DNA of 64,000 nt from Isoetes taiwanensis (GCA_021234155.1 JAJEKV010000477.1:62001-126000); one strand, 5' to 3'. Shown: positions 46,271 to 59,630, numbered from the stretch's first letter. Notes: generated from the sequence alone by a model not told the origin. A program made the numbers and translations.

Positions 46271-46758
46271 ATGCCCACGTTGGGTTTGAAGAACTCTTCT
46301 TTGTCTCATTCTTCTTTTCTGAGACAAAGCCCAGTTCTTCGAGAAGATGGTCGCCACTCCTTTTTCACAAGGCAACAAATTCGTCCCTTCAGGATTTGTT
46401 CTACTATGGAGCTCTCCTCGAATAAATTTCCTTCAAATTTGTTTCTGCCCAGTTTATTTTCAAAGTAAGTAAAGCATGTTTCTACCTTTCTCTTGTCTTA
46501 GTCAGTAATGTGTTCTAGTTTTTTGGTCAGTGATACCATCACAGCAGCTAAAAAGGGTTCTCCTCCAATAAGTCCAGAAGTGATTACTCCAGGGAGTATC
46601 GTAGAGTTGCAGTCAGTATTGCTTCGAAACAAAATCATTCTTCTTGGTCAAACAGTCAATTCCCAAGTTGCATAACGGGTCATATGACAATTGCTAATGC
46701 TTGCTACCATTGATGAGGAGGTTGATGTAAAGGTTTTGTCTCTTAAAGTCGATATGCC
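46271..46758 (+). pseudogene. CLPP6: Plastid Clp protease subunit CLPP6 pseudogene (5' part)
   Basis: Exon 1 (46,271-46,464) encodes a Ser/Arg-rich, Phe-rich stretch suitable as a plastid transit peptide. A 66-base GT-AG intron joins in phase to exon 2 (46,531-46,758). Exon 2 reads AAKKGSPPISPEVITPGSIV, then ELQSVLLRNKIILLGQTVNSQVA, a stop, RVI, a stop, QLLMLATIDEE. This matches the start of the mature CLPP6 protease domain (KKGNPP, TPGxxxDLxSVLxRNRIIxxGQ, AQRVISQLxTLASIDD). Two codons of AQRVISQ have become stops. The catalytic Ser-His-Asp part is absent, so it is a dead 5' fragment that kept its intron. Confidence 0.75.
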
Positions 46759-49700
46759 TAAGAATCAAAATTAGAACCTTTTTCTTTTTACACTGCTGAG
46801 CATGCTAAGCATTAAATCAAGCCTTGATTTAATGCTGCCCCTCTGTTTTGCAAAGATAGCATATCTTCTCCATGATTCAAGGATATAGATAATATGTTTA
46901 ACATTGCAGACCCCTTAAGAGTTTAGAGTTAGAAAAACCCATGTGCAGGCTGATAAGAATTGAGCATTTTACCACCAAAATCGTTTATTTTGAGTTTGTA
47001 TAAGAGTTAGAAAATTGGATTCTTCTCAAGGGATAAAGGATGGGCTGGCAAAGACGAATGTTATAGAAGTGGTAATAGAAATTACTGCTCATGTTTAGCT
47101 TGCATTTTACATCCAGTGCGATTTTAAATAATAAGAAGATTTCTATTATACATGTTTTTTGTACGACCAGTCCTATCATCAAATGTGGATATTGAAGAGC
47201 TTTTGGTTGAACATCAGTACAAAATGTAGCAAGCGCCTAGATGTGCAGGGCATGTTAGTGGGATTGATAGCATGGTCTTGTGGATGCCAGCATTGAAAGA
47301 ATTGTCATCCTGAATTATAAAATGATCATCTTTAGATGTGGTTTTTGGCTGGATTGATTGCATAGCCAAGTTGGCTTGGTCCTTTGTTCCATGCATATAA
47401 TTATTGTGCTTCATTGGGTTATGTATGAATGCGTACTGAAATCAATCAGTATTCCACAATGGGGCAGTAGTCAATCAGCAAAATATAGCAGCACAAATTT
47501 TTGGAGAGGGGGGAGAATTGAAGCCCCTTTCTTCGGTTTTTCACATGCCTATAGTAAAAGAAGTTGATCCTGAATACATGCAACATCATAGGCAATTTCG
47601 GTTTGGGTTGCAGATCCTGGCTCCTCTGAAGACTGTTGTAACTGTTTCCCAAAAAAAAGGGAAAAAAAAGAAAAGAAAAATTAGTAAGGTAGCATCAGAT
47701 TGCAAAATGTCAACAAGGGATATTTTTGTAGATCGCATTGGGCCAATCCAGGGTGCTACTCGTCAACTAGAAATCAAAGTTATATAATATGTCACACGTT
47801 GAAGAGAGATCTGCCAACTATGACTGAAATGCTTGATCTTCCTTTGGCCAGAGGTTCCTATTGTCGGCAAAACTCAATCTATGTATGAAGGCCAATCCAT
47901 GTGTTATAGAAAGAAACGTCTCCAAGGTCTGCCAAACATCTCCATGGACGAAGACTTGAGTCTTGGGTGCAAACAAAAGATCTCGACGTCATGTAGAGGA
48001 AGCTAGGGAAGGATTCAAATGAGTGTGTCATGATATGGCCAAGTAATCAAGGCTTTTCAGCTCTTTTTAAGCTTAAGCTCTCATGCTTCAAATTCGCCTC
48101 GGATCCTACACCTAGAACATTGATATTTGGCTTCGCAAAGGCACTAGTTTGTATGAGGTATGTGCAGTCCTATCTATTGTTAGTATTTAGTCAAAGATCA
48201 CATATTTTTACTCGCCATTGGTTGTCAAGCGTAATTTGAATTTTCTTCTATTGCTTTTGCAGATCTAAAAATGTAGTAGTTATTGAATCCTACACCATGA
48301 TTGGTTTGAGATGGTACAACTACTTGGCGTAGATGAGCAACATGGAGGTATGCAATTTTGGAGCAAGATGGAGGCATGCAATCACTTCAATAAGATTCTA
48401 TGGAAGCACCGCCACTTTCTCTAATGATAAACCTGCCACTTCCTCTAATGATAAATGGGGACATCTCAACATCTTCTTTAACTTCGATATTGCTCTTTTT
48501 AAATATTCAAAAATCCTAATGTAATAGGATCTCATCCATTTTTCTCCGTTACGTTGTTTATAGAGGTTTTTGGTTCTTTTTTTTCGTGTTGTTTATGGAG
48601 GTTTTTGGTTTTTGGCAGTTCTAATATTATGTCATATTCTAATTTGAATGTGCCAGATCCATAAGTTGCTTCCCCAATCGACATCAAGCATGTGGATTGC
48701 GGAAGTGATGGAAACCTCTTGCACGTTCTTGGTTGTTTGCATAACATGGTAGATATACCAATATAAGGTAGGCAATATCTTATAAGCTTTGCCCTTTCAA
48801 TTTTTAGTTCTTTGACCATTTTGAGTTCTTGGATTACTTCGATCAAAGGTTACAATGGCAAAAGCAAAACAGAAGCAAAATAGAAGTTACAATGGCTATT
48901 TTCATAGTTGGCTATTTTACAAATGCATTGATTTTTTGTTTAATTAGCAACTTCAACTTGTTACTATAGTGGGCAAAGACATTTCAAAAGTTTTGTAGTT
49001 GACCAGCATAGCATAAGTAAGCCAGGATGGCTACTAGGATACAATAGGTTCAAATCCCATAAGGTGTGCTAATGTTGTTGCTTTATATCCTCAATGTAAA
49101 CTCTAGATAAGTATGTCTTGCTACCTTTATGTTTGCACACATTGCATCTACTCCTTGGAACCAACATGTTTCACACATGCAACATCTACTTACCAATGTT
49201 GGCCATCCTCCTCTATTGTATTGTCTCAATGTTACATATATGTATTTATTGCTATCGGAGTCTATGTATTGCATTGTTGTCAATGGCTATATGGAATACC
49301 TTTTCCAAGCCCTCAAGAGGCCAAAATTTTTTTCCACAACAAAAATCATTACCCCTCACATTTATAATCAAATTCTTCCTAAATCCTCCCTTTGTTTGGG
49401 TGCATATCCATATGAGAGGTGGTATAGGGCACTGAGAGACCCCCTTTTTTTTCAATTGTACATTACATGAGTTTGAATCTTATAGAATATTACTAATCTC
49501 ACTATACGGTATATCCCAACGTATGGTGCATACCCACAAACGAGGATTTCTATCTACAACTCAAAGCAAGGCACAACTCATCAATATACCCATCCAATAG
49601 CTCTCGATGCCCGAAGGCTCTCCTCGAGAATATGCAGCATAGTGACATGGGTTCCATTTGTATTTTTATATGTTCTCAGAATATATTTGTGGTTTTAGCG

Positions 49701-50737
49701 GTATATTCAGTGGATGTACTAATGCAATACATTTAGAATCGATATTCCTTTTCTCCCGCTCATTGACATGCAATGCCGAGTGGATCCAAGATAGGATTTA
49801 GTGTTTCGATAAGAAGACCTAATCAGGATAGGGTTTAGCATCAAAATGAGAAGTTCTAGATATTTATTCAAAATCTTGCCCAGTTTGAAGGTAAAAAGAG
49901 AGAAAAGAGATGGTATCAAAGCCCATGCTTAGATATTCTCAAATTGATTTGTACCAATTGCTCCTAAATTTGCATAATTTTAGACAGATCTTTCGATAGA
50001 TAGAAGGGGAGTTGTCCCATAAGAAAATATGTGATTATAGTAGCTATTTGGCCATATTTATCTATGGCACATTTGTTATGTCCATCATCTATGCCAGAGT
50101 CAAAAGGGAAATGAACTACCGACTTTCTGATGAACTTTTTTCTCAAAATTGGCATTAGGTTCTTACATCAAATGTATCACGTGAGTAGAATGGACAAATT
50201 ATGTTCAAAGCATAATGCATCCAACTTGGATGCATATGTTTAAAGATGCTAAAATATTATTTCTAAGTAAAAGGCAAGTGTTCTTACTACAATCAACATA
50301 AATTTTGCAGTCTAAAAAACTTATGGAATAAATCCATTAAATTTGGCAAGGATTTGCAATTCAATATTAAAGGGTCCTTAAATAGTACTATATACAAAAT
50401 TCTAAGACTAGAGCACAACATCACATATGAATGCTTTGGTCATGCTTCAATCTATGAATTAGATTGGGGTTCACTATTTGGAGCAAAAACACTCATTGCC
50501 ATTTGTATCTTAGGATAACGTGTTAGAAAATTGATGTGCAGAGAATTGGTAGGGACACTAGAGTTGGTTTAGAAGTTGCAGTGTAATACCAATAGTAGGG
50601 GTGCAATTATTTGATTATGATAAAGTCATGGTATCAAGTATTCTATTTTTGATTGATTGTGAAAACATGACTTTGAACTATGATTTAAGCCACTTCATCC
50701 TCCGACCGTGGAGGGCAACCCTCCGTGCGCAGCACCT
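46759..50737. other. Intergenic, no supported gene
   Basis: The sequence is AT-rich. Some possible splice-like junctions occur near 48,157 (ATGAG|GTATGT) and 48,262 (TTTTGCAG), but the flanking frames are not recognisable. A tRNA-like B-box phrase, GGTTCAAATCCC, at 49,048 has no matching A box in the right place. Nothing else is seen. Confidence 0.5.
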
Positions 50738-51418
50738 TATTTTCATTTCCATACTATTTTTCCCCTTTCCTCACCCTTTCCCTTTTCCCCTTCTTCCCGT
50801 GCCCTTTTCCTCTTTTTTCATTCCTTGCTCCCCACGCTTGTCCTGTTCCCCTTTTTCCCCTCCCTTTCCCACCTTTTCCCTCTTTCCCTTTCCTCGGTTC
50901 CTTTTTATCTTCCCTTTCCCCCTCTTTTTCTTTTCCCTTTCCCTTTTCCCATGCCATTTTTCCTTTTCCTTCTCCTCTTCCCTCACCTTTACTCTCTAAC
51001 TTTTTTCCCTTTTTTTTTTCAATGCTCTTTCCGCTTCCATTTTCTTTTTTTTTCCACCATTTCTTTGCCCTTCTCTAGGTTCCATTTTCCCGTTTCCATC
51101 TCCATCTCCCTTTCCCTTTCCCTTTTTTCCATGCACTTTGTCCATCCCCTTCTTCCCACTCTTTTCCTGTTTTCCCTTACATTTTTTCTCCTTTTCCCAC
51201 CTTTCCTTCTTCCCTTTTCCCCGGTGCACTTTTTCCTTCCCTTTCCCTCTCTTTTTTTCTATTCATTTTTTTATTTTTCTCATGCCATTTTTGTCTTCTT
51301 TTTTCCCCTTTCTTTGCCCTTCCTCTTCTCCTTTTTGCCATGCCCTTTTTCCCTTCCCTTTTTCCTTTTACCCGTGCCTCTCCTCCCCTTTCCTTTTTCC
51401 CATTTTTCCTTTCCTTTT
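50738..51418. repeat. Polypyrimidine tract of CTTTTCC type
   Basis: About 680 bases of C and T with spaced CCCGTGCC, CCATGCC and GGTGCAC interruptions, like the 7.6- and 45-kb tracts. A strong small hairpin, GGAGGGCAACCCTCC, lies just before it at 50,711-50,725. Long ORFs are composition artefacts. Confidence 0.85.
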
Positions 51419-51679
51419 AAGAGACAAAATCATGATCAATCACAGTAGTGGGAAGTTGTGCAATAAACCTCGGCCTTCAGATTCAGTTAGATGATCTCAG
51501 CTATTCATTAGGGCTTGATCCAAATCCAATACTGTATAATATTATACACTACAAGAGACCAAAATTAGTATCATCAAAATGTCACCAAAAATTTAGAAAA
51601 TGTACACATGATATTATTAGTGACATTTTTTACAGTACTGCTATAAATGCCACATTTTGTGTCACCTATAGCCTCACTT

Positions 51680-54340
51680 TATTTTTTCTTTTTTTTGAAG
51701 GACGAAAGCCAAAAAGTTTATTAATCAGAGAAAAAGTACAAAATTTACATGTCTCATCTAACTGTGTAAGCACACAGAGATGCCACAGGAGCACGAGCCT
51801 GGAGCACAATGTACTTACTCCAGAATAGGAGACTAATGATAAGAATCAATTCGAAGATACTGAATCCGTGAGATCGTTCCACCAGTTCCGAAGTCAAGGG
51901 AAGAACACTCGTGGAAGGTCGCCAATATCTTTTTCCTGAATACTCGTAATAACACCCGTGCGCATGAATAAATGCCCCGAAGATGTGGTGTCTGCGGCGC
52001 TCCCATATCGACCATAGAGCCAACCGGAACCAAGATGAAATGCCCTTTGTTTAGCCGAGGCCATCGTTGGGATAGGGCCAAAAGGATGCGCCGGGTAATC
52101 CAATGTACCGTTAAACAAACTTTGTAGCCGGGACCACTTATTTGGTTGAACCTCGAGGACAATCAAAAGAGACAATGCTCAAGAGTCCCAACGCCTGGAG
52201 AGGCGAGCGGCATACCGGATATGCGAGGATCATAGCGATGTCGAAAAGGCATTAACCCCGTGCACTGCGGGATAACCCGCCACCACAAGCACGTAGACTT
52301 CGTGGTGGAGCAACCTATCCCAAAGCCATCGCCATGTACCACACAAAGTGGGCTATGGAACATGTAGGTGCCACCCATCCGGCAACCGGAGGGGTTGTGG
52401 TGCTAAAAAGAAGGCGATATATACCGGACCGACAAATTGTTTGCCTTTGTGAATATTTTCATTACAGCCCCATGGCACCCTCTCAAAGAACACCAACTTG
52501 CAATATGAGAGGCAAATTTTTCTGAATCTTCTCCCATAGAGATACATCCCAACGAGAGAGCAGAACTTTGCCCCGAATTCAAAGCCAAGACAAAAAAAGG
52601 GCTTACCCTCTCCTCATACCATGCTTGAATAGAGATAACACCTCGCAAGAACCCATCGCCTCTTTGTAAGGGGATGAACCGAGGCTGCCAATGGAGGCCG
52701 AGGGGTCCGAGGCAAGGGTGCCCACCACCATGGAGTTCCAATAGGGTGTGGATAGAGGCGCATGGCCGAAAAAGATGTCCGATTGCCTCCCATGCTACCA
52801 ACAAGCCAATAAAAATGGAGAAGCGCTTGGAAAAGGCCGCAAAGTCTCAAATAAAGCCCAAGGTAGGACTGGTTTGATGTACCTTCTTGCCTAGAAGGAT
52901 ACAAAGGATCAAGAGTTTGTCTAAGAAGGTGTGAACCAGAGAGTCATCCTCACCATTCAGAGTCTCCAAATGAACTTTGAAATAAGCACTTTGCTCTGCT
53001 AAAGAAGAAGTCCATCATACCCGCACCACTGCCCATTTTGGAAGGATGCACTTCACCAAGCCACCTTAACCACAAAGACCTTCCTCGCATGCACTCCGCC
53101 CAAATAAAGTTCAACTATTGCAATGAGCTCAATGCGACTTTGATCCGTGGTGCTAGCAAAGAAGGATGCCATATAAACATGGGTACTACTAAGGACCGAC
53201 TTGGCCACCGTGAATGCGACCTTAAGAGACAACTTAGCAAAGGGACCACTGAACAAGTGCTTCTCCGCACTCTAATGATCTCCTCCCCATGCAGCTCCAT
53301 AGTAACATGGATGCCAACCCAGGGAATCCCCAACAACTTGATGGCCTGTCCATGCTAAGAAATTTCCATGGATAATCGTGGAACACATGCCGAGCCGGAT
53401 TATCCAATGTCCACAAAAACATTAACTCGCCAACCCCACAAGAACACCGAAGCCAGGAAAAAAGTGAATAAAAGCATTTTGGCAGCAAAGAAGATTCTCA
53501 TCATTAGCTTACTAGGAAGAGGAACGGTCGCCTGCATATTGATTTAAAACCTCTGTGTGTCGCCCTCCATTGCAAGACCATGGAGAAGTCCCTCCGCCGC
53601 TGTAAATGGTGAATAGTCAGGACAAAGCCTCCGCAACAATTGTGAAAAGCAATGGTGCTAAAAAAAGGGCATCCCCGGCTAATAACACTGCACCGAAAGT
53701 GAAAAGGCATGTGACGGCTCACCATAGAACAGACGCCGCCGAAAGCGTAGATATGCGCTTCATAATATCCGATGTGAATTGCTCCCCAAATCCCAAATTT
53801 TTAGCATACAACGACGATGAATTCCCAACCGACACCGACATAGGCTTTTGCAAAATCGCTTAAGGTATACAACCGAAGGTTTTGCCTACGCGCCCAATAA
53901 ATTCCCTAAAGCGCTAAAGAACATTATTCAAAATGCACCGCTTTGGAAGAAAACCCCGACGGGTTGTTGAGATGGACTCGCCAAGATGTCCTTTACCCTT
54001 TCGCAAAAGCCTTGGCTAAGATCTTATATACCGGATGATAATAAGGTGATGGGCCGCCAATCTGAAATAGTATGAAGATCCTTGACCTTGGGGATGAGTG
54101 AGATGGCACCGTGTTTAGAATTCTATCCAAAGCAAAGTGGACCGAAAAGTCACGTAAAGCTTCATACACATCCGGCTCCAGCCATTCCTAATACTCCCCG
54201 AAGAACTCAATTGGCAAAACCATCCAAACCTCGGCATTTGCTCTTTTCGGTTCAAAGATCGGCCGATTTTAAATCGTTAGCTGTCATAGTCGCTTCTATT
54301 GACTCATGGCCGCTTCACCGTGAGATGATGGGGAAATCTT
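51680..54340 (-). mobile_element. LINE retrotransposon, reverse transcriptase pseudogene
   Basis: On the minus strand from about 54,110, frames read ISLIPKVKDLHTISDWRPIT, then AK.F..RVKDILAS, and on to SGAF.IMFF.ALGNLLG and VVYLK.FCK. These are the N-terminal blocks of a plant LINE reverse transcriptase. APLLFTIVAEALS-type sequence lies near 53,620, and the tail domain with ALWSIWERRRHHIFG lies at 52,023-51,980. The element ends with the tail shared with 2,929 and 17,866. Frames change many times and there are stops. No endonuclease was identified. Confidence 0.65.
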
Positions 54341-54519
54341 AGATAAAACAAAGATCTTGCATTTCGATTGAAAGGGAAGATGTTTCTCAAAGAAAAAAAC
54401 GCCCGGAAGTGGTTATGCGATGTTTTCGAAGTTCACCGGCTCATAGTTAGCACCGAACCATTCGGCAAAAGCAATGAGGACATGGTTGATGTCATGCGAT
54501 TGTGCGTTATCAAAAGTGT

Positions 54520-54930
54520 CAGTAACTTTGCTATGACAATATAGATGTTGCTATTAGGACCAATTATAGTGTCACTAGTTGTTGTTACACACATAGCATC
54601 AGTATTACTGTCACTAGCCCACTAGTGACCCACTAGTGACACTATAGGTGCTGCTATTAGCACCAATGATAACGTCACCAGTTGTTACACATATAACAAT
54701 GTTTGTATGGCCATAGTATATGCCATAATAGATGTTACTATTAGTATCATTAATAGTGCCAAATATTGTCCCAGTTATTGTGTCAAACATTATGTCAGTT
54801 CATATAGTGATACACAATCTTATTTGCTTCAACATCACAAGTAATATTATTGTCTCAATAATTATGTTCATATCGCCTTTGATATTAACACTTGATTCAT
54901 CACAAAAATTCAATAAAGCTATAGTATCAC
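54520..54930. repeat. GTGTCACTAG repeats in both directions
   Basis: Units of the form GCTATTAG, then CCAAT, then GTGTCACTAGTTGTT recur several times, with inverted CACTAGTGAC copies at about 54,615-54,650 where a nearly perfect palindrome forms. They fit transposon subterminal repeats. Confidence 0.55.
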
Positions 54931-57900
54931 ACTAGAGTTACTAAGAACACATCATTAATGTATCTAGCATTACAAACAAAAAAACACATTAGTGATTATC
55001 ATTACAAGAAATTTATTGCGGCGGCACATTTCTCTTTCCCGACCTCCCTCTGTGTATGCAAGAATAGTGAACATTTTCGTCTGCCAATTCACTCATTGCT
55101 AGAATTGTGTTTGATAGTGGAATACTTTGTACTTTGTCAAGTTTTGTGCGCCATGTTTTGTCTATATTAGTTGAAGCTAAATACTTTAAGTGAGGGGCAA
55201 ATGTAAATCCTTTGTGTGGGCAATTGTAATGGCATAAATAATTTGAATGCAATTGGAGAAATGCCTTGTGGCTATACTTATTTTGACTTCCTTTTCAATT
55301 TAAAGAAGATGGGTCAAGAGTTTCGATTCATACTCAAAGAAGATGGTGGATGACGTCGAAGAAGACAAACAGAATTTGGAAGGAAAAAAAAGGAGGAGAC
55401 GAATCGAAGAAGACAAACAGATATTTTGGAGTTTTTTCTAATTTTTGTGACTATAGATGCGAAAATAGAGAAATCCAATGGCATGGAATTAGGTTGGCAT
55501 ATGTGGCTATATACATGGATAGTCTAGAATTGCAGCAAATGTTGTAGGGGAGGTTAGGCAAGCCTGCTAAGACTGACATCCTTCAACAACAAAAAAAAAA
55601 AAAGAAAAAAAAGAAAAAGAAAAAGAATGCGAAAGTCGAGATAAAAATTGATTAAGGTGATGCCATTATTGATTTATCAACTTCCAGTCATTAGGACCAA
55701 TAATGGTCTGCAACTGGACACTGCACATAATAGTCTATCTTGATTTTATGTAATAAAAGATTTGCATATTTTTCCTTTACTTTGAGAATATGATTTTGTA
55801 AAGTCGTGCCGTAAGGCACAAATTTAGAATAAACATGGAAGACATAATATAATTGATGCCATTAATTTTAATACAATCCTCAAAATCATGAACAACATAT
55901 ATTTTTAATGAATAAAGTGGTCCAAGAGCTACTAGATTCCAAAACTCAACCTGAGATGGATTAACATAAGGAAGTTATTGACATTTTTCATTTTTTTGTT
56001 TTACCATATTTTTTTCCTCTTTTCACGAGTTGTTTTTGCATTGATTTCAGTTTTATAATGTGATTTCTTAGAGGACAACCTAGAGTCATATGTAGTAATA
56101 TTATCCATCTGCATAAATTCCCTAGATTGAGATTAAAAGTAAAAGTCAGAACCTAAAACTCAAATCCAACAAACATTTTTCTGTGATGGAGGATCTTGTG
56201 AACTACTTATATGCCATATTGAACTAAAATTCATGTTCTTCCAAGAGTGGTTGTTTTTCTATCACAACCGCCAGTGAACCAAGATCCCAAAAAAAATCCC
56301 CCCCTCCCCCTTTTTTAATTGAAGGACATCACATCATGAGTATATTCTATATCACATTCTACATATCACATGGAAGCCAATCTACTACCTAGCACGATAT
56401 GCTAGGAGCTGCTTTGCATGTGATTATCTAGTACATATGGCAGGTTTAAGGTCTCTACCACTGAGCCCGTTAAATCATACTTGAACCCGCAACCACGGGG
56501 CAATGAATTTTTAAGATCCCCATTACTAGACCAATGTTGGCCATGTTTGAACCCCTGACTCTGTCATGCTTGAATGGCCCTATCTTCTTTCATAGACTTT
56601 TGATTGAGATAAAGGTTTTTGTGTCTTTCTTTACCTGTTCCGGCACTCGTGGAACCAAGAATTTGATGGGGTAGAGGTCCGGGGCCAACGACAGCAAGGG
56701 TACTTGGGATAAGCTAGAGAGGGTGCGTAAGGTTTTCCCGACATGACCCTAGGCCAAGGACAAATGCCCTTATCCAATTTTGTTGTATGAGGCCGCTTTT
56801 GGCCCCTCGCAAAGATTCTCGCTATGCCAGCACCTTGGTGATTTCCATAAGGTTGACTAAATGGATGCACAACGCCTTCCTCCCCGGCTCAAGCTATTGG
56901 CACAAGGGCCGCAATGTCCAAGAGAGTATGGCAAGAGCATTGTAGGGGATGGTTCGCAAGATAGTCCATAGACTATCAACACATTATGGATATGTTAGGA
57001 TATCGCTGGAGCGAAGTCGCATTTGAATGCGCCGCTTTGTTGCCCTCTCGTGGATGCTTCACTCTTACAAAGCCCAAAACAGCACTACCACACACATGTC
57101 AATCCGGCCGCTTGAACACGCCCCCACCAAAGATTTGAAGGCACACATCTCCACCAAGAAACGAAGGGCTATAGCTGCAATAAGGACGTGGTCCCACCAT
57201 CTCTAATTGAGACATCACTGGGTACTGGATGGAGGGCGTGGAATCCAGGCGCATGAGAGATTAAAGCACTAATTAATTATTTGGAGAAAATAAGTTGATT
57301 TTGAGAATTTCGAAAAGTGCACCTCTTCAGTCCACCACAAGCCAAAAGTACTCAACTTTAATTTGAAATTGTCCCTACCAACCACAAGTCAAAAGTCATC
57401 ATCCTCCATTAAATTTGTCCCGCCCAAGATAGGCGGGATAATTTAAAATTTGAACGAGAGAGAGAATTTTATTTCCCTCTGCAGCTGCCATAACTGGTTG
57501 TCGACAAGCATCTCCGAACTCCAAGCTTCAAGCGCCATAGCCAGGTTTTGCCATCGACGGAGGTCCAAGATCCAAGCGACAAAGGCGAAAAGTCGCCATA
57601 AGAAGGTCAAATTCTACGCCATAGTGGGGACGTCGCCATAGCCGCAGCTTCGCCCCACACCACGCCCTTCGGTGTTCTTTGGGGTGGTTTCTTTTTGAAG
57701 CGCATGAGGTGCCTGTGGACGAAGCTCCTAGAGTTACGTGGCTCTAAGCAGACTGCAGATGCTTCCAAGGGCATAGATTGAAATGGAGGAAGATGGCATA
57801 GACGGATTCAGCATAGATGGCATAGACGGATTCAACATAGATAGTTTTGCCGGATTTGAACCCTCGCTTTGATTTTTGCCGCTTCTTAAGATTTTTGTGG

Positions 57901-58590
57901 GTCCGGGTCTCCCCTCGCCCGTGAGTCCCCGCTTGAGATTTTTGTCCGTTCCACACCCCGCTTCCGGGGAGCCGACGAGTGGTTGTAGAAAAATCAAATA
58001 GAAAATGATACATTGAACGCTTGAGAAGACTTGGTAAGCTCGATGGCTTAATGCAAGCCGATTTGAAGCAGACAAGCGACATTATACCCTTTAAAGGTTG
58101 GACCGGGACCAAAAAATAGAAAACGGAGGGACCGGATCTTTTTCTATTGCGTGTAGATTGCATGCAATGCATCTACCTCGCTGCATCTTTTTTTCCTCGC
58201 CAAAAGCTCGCTTTTCGTGTTGGCTCGCATTGCGGATGCTATCATAAAACTATGGTTTCAACCTTGCAACAAATCGCACCATATCCCTCGGGATTGGAAC
58301 AGATGATTCGATTGGTTTCTTTGATTTCGTGCTCAAGTCTCTTCTACCTCTTGTTGATTTTTCGCCGTCTCGGGCCTTCTTTCCACTTCTCGATCATGTT
58401 ATGCTTGAGATTTTGTCCTTACTCCACCGCTGCTCGAATACACCTTGATTTTGTTGACTTCTACACCCTCGCTTCAGAATCGGCCGCTTTCGACCAAGAA
58501 TCTATGTGTGTAAGCTTGAGAAAGACCGAACTTTTAATATTTTTGTATTTGCAGACTGGAGAAACCCGCGATGTTTGAAAGAAATCCTCG
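54931..58590. other. Intergenic, no supported gene
   Basis: A-rich runs lie at 55,590-55,625. A short tandem (CATAGACGGATTCA next to CATAGATGG) lies at 57,796-57,842. ATTACAAGAAATTTATTGCGG at 54,993 resembles another CACTA start but is unpaired. Several 60-140-codon ORFs near 57.7-58.6 kb have no recognisable domain. Confidence 0.5.
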
Positions 58591-58598
58591 CCAAATCG

Positions 58599-58988
58599 CA
58601 TGGCTGCAAAAATTTTTCAGCCATGGCTGTATCGGATTATGAAAAGGATTTTTCGTGGTAAGATTTGTCTCACAGAATCGCCATAAGCGATGTTGAAGAG
58701 CAGGAAAGCGAATTTTTTGTGATAAATTTTAGCTCCACGTTGCTCAAGGCAATTTAGATGAGCTCTAAAGACATTAAAGTTTTGTTTAGCAAAATCGCTG
58801 CGGGCGCATTATGCCGAGCAAATGTTTTTTTAAGTTATATTTTTGTAGTCATCACTTTAAAATGGCGTAGAAATACATGGGTTTTTGTTTCAACGTGAAT
58901 CGCACAAACGATTTTGTTGAGCAGTGATTAAAGAGGCAAACAGAGCATTTGTTTCAAGCAAATCGCCACAATTGATTGTGTTGAGCAG
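58599..58988. repeat. Four spaced 28-bp repeats with hairpin potential
   Basis: AATCGCCATAAGCGATGTTG and GAGCAG at 58,676-58,703 is repeated in changed form at 58,793-58,821, 58,898-58,924 and 58,961-58,988, always ending GAGCA. The middles differ (CCATAAGCG, ACAAACG, CCACAATTG) but several keep self-complementarity (AATCG with CGATT). A perfect hairpin, CATGGCTG to CAGCCATG, around CAAAAATTTTT lies just before, at 58,599-58,625. Confidence 0.65.
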
Positions 58989-59630
58989 AAATATATTTTT
59001 TTTTAAAGATTGTATTTGTTTTATTATTAGAATAAGCTTTAAAATTTTAAAATAAAATATTATTATGTCAATGGAAGTAGCTACGCAGCCTCTAAAATGT
59101 TCGCGTCACATTCGGCCCGAACATTTTTACACTTTCTAATGGTCACTCTTACTCAAAAGAGCTCGATTAGCCTTTACAAATGCCAATTTCGATACACCGC
59201 GATTTTATGGGTGAAAATCATAAAATAAATGGCAACTTCTACTCAATTGCAACCAATTACGGCGCTTTTATAGAGAACCAACAACCTATTTCATACTAAA
59301 CGAGAATTTCGAAATTCTCTAATTAATTAATTCTTGCTTATTATGCCGCTATTGCCACATGCGATAGTAGAAGATGAACACCATGCTCTACAGAATGCCA
59401 AAGATATGCACACATCCGAAGCAGCCATGCCGACATCTCGTGATGCTCGAGATAGCATTATCAACGGGCGGCTTCGGGCCAATGGTGGCACGCCTTAGCC
59501 CTACATTCTGCGTTATAAAGTCTCCACCGCCGTGGAGTCCGCCGCAAAGATCAGTGGAATTTGAACGCCCAATAGGGCCTCAACACCTACTACAAGGGTT
59601 TTTCCTGCTTCAAATGGCTCCCTAAACGGT
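58989..59630. other. Intergenic, nothing recognised
   Basis: The sequence is AT-rich and then mixed. No supported gene. Confidence 0.5.

Larger units (their letters stand above)
51549..54930. mobile_element. Possible CACTA-like element containing a LINE
   Basis: CACTACAAGAGACC at 51,549 resembles the end of plant CACTA (En/Spm) transposons. GTGACATT and GTGTCAC motifs follow at 51,600-51,670, and many GTGTCACTAG and CACTAGTGACACTATAG repeats in both directions fill 54,520-54,700, as expected for subterminal repeats. A matching right end (CTTGTAGTG) was not found, so the boundary is approximate and the call is tentative. Confidence 0.3.

Noticed and set aside
49020-49065. tRNA gene suggested by GGTTCAAATCCC
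   Set aside because: No acceptor stem, anticodon stem or A box at the correct distance.
54958-55252. Second CACTA element starting at ATTACAAGAAATTTATTG near 54,993
   Set aside because: The first bases are CATTAC instead of CACTAC and no paired right end was found.
56430-56560. tRNA-derived SINE suggested by GGGCTCAGTGGTAGAG and GGGTTCAAG on the minus strand
   Set aside because: The A-box-like motif comes after the B-box-like motif, the reverse of a tRNA promoter, and no tail is seen.
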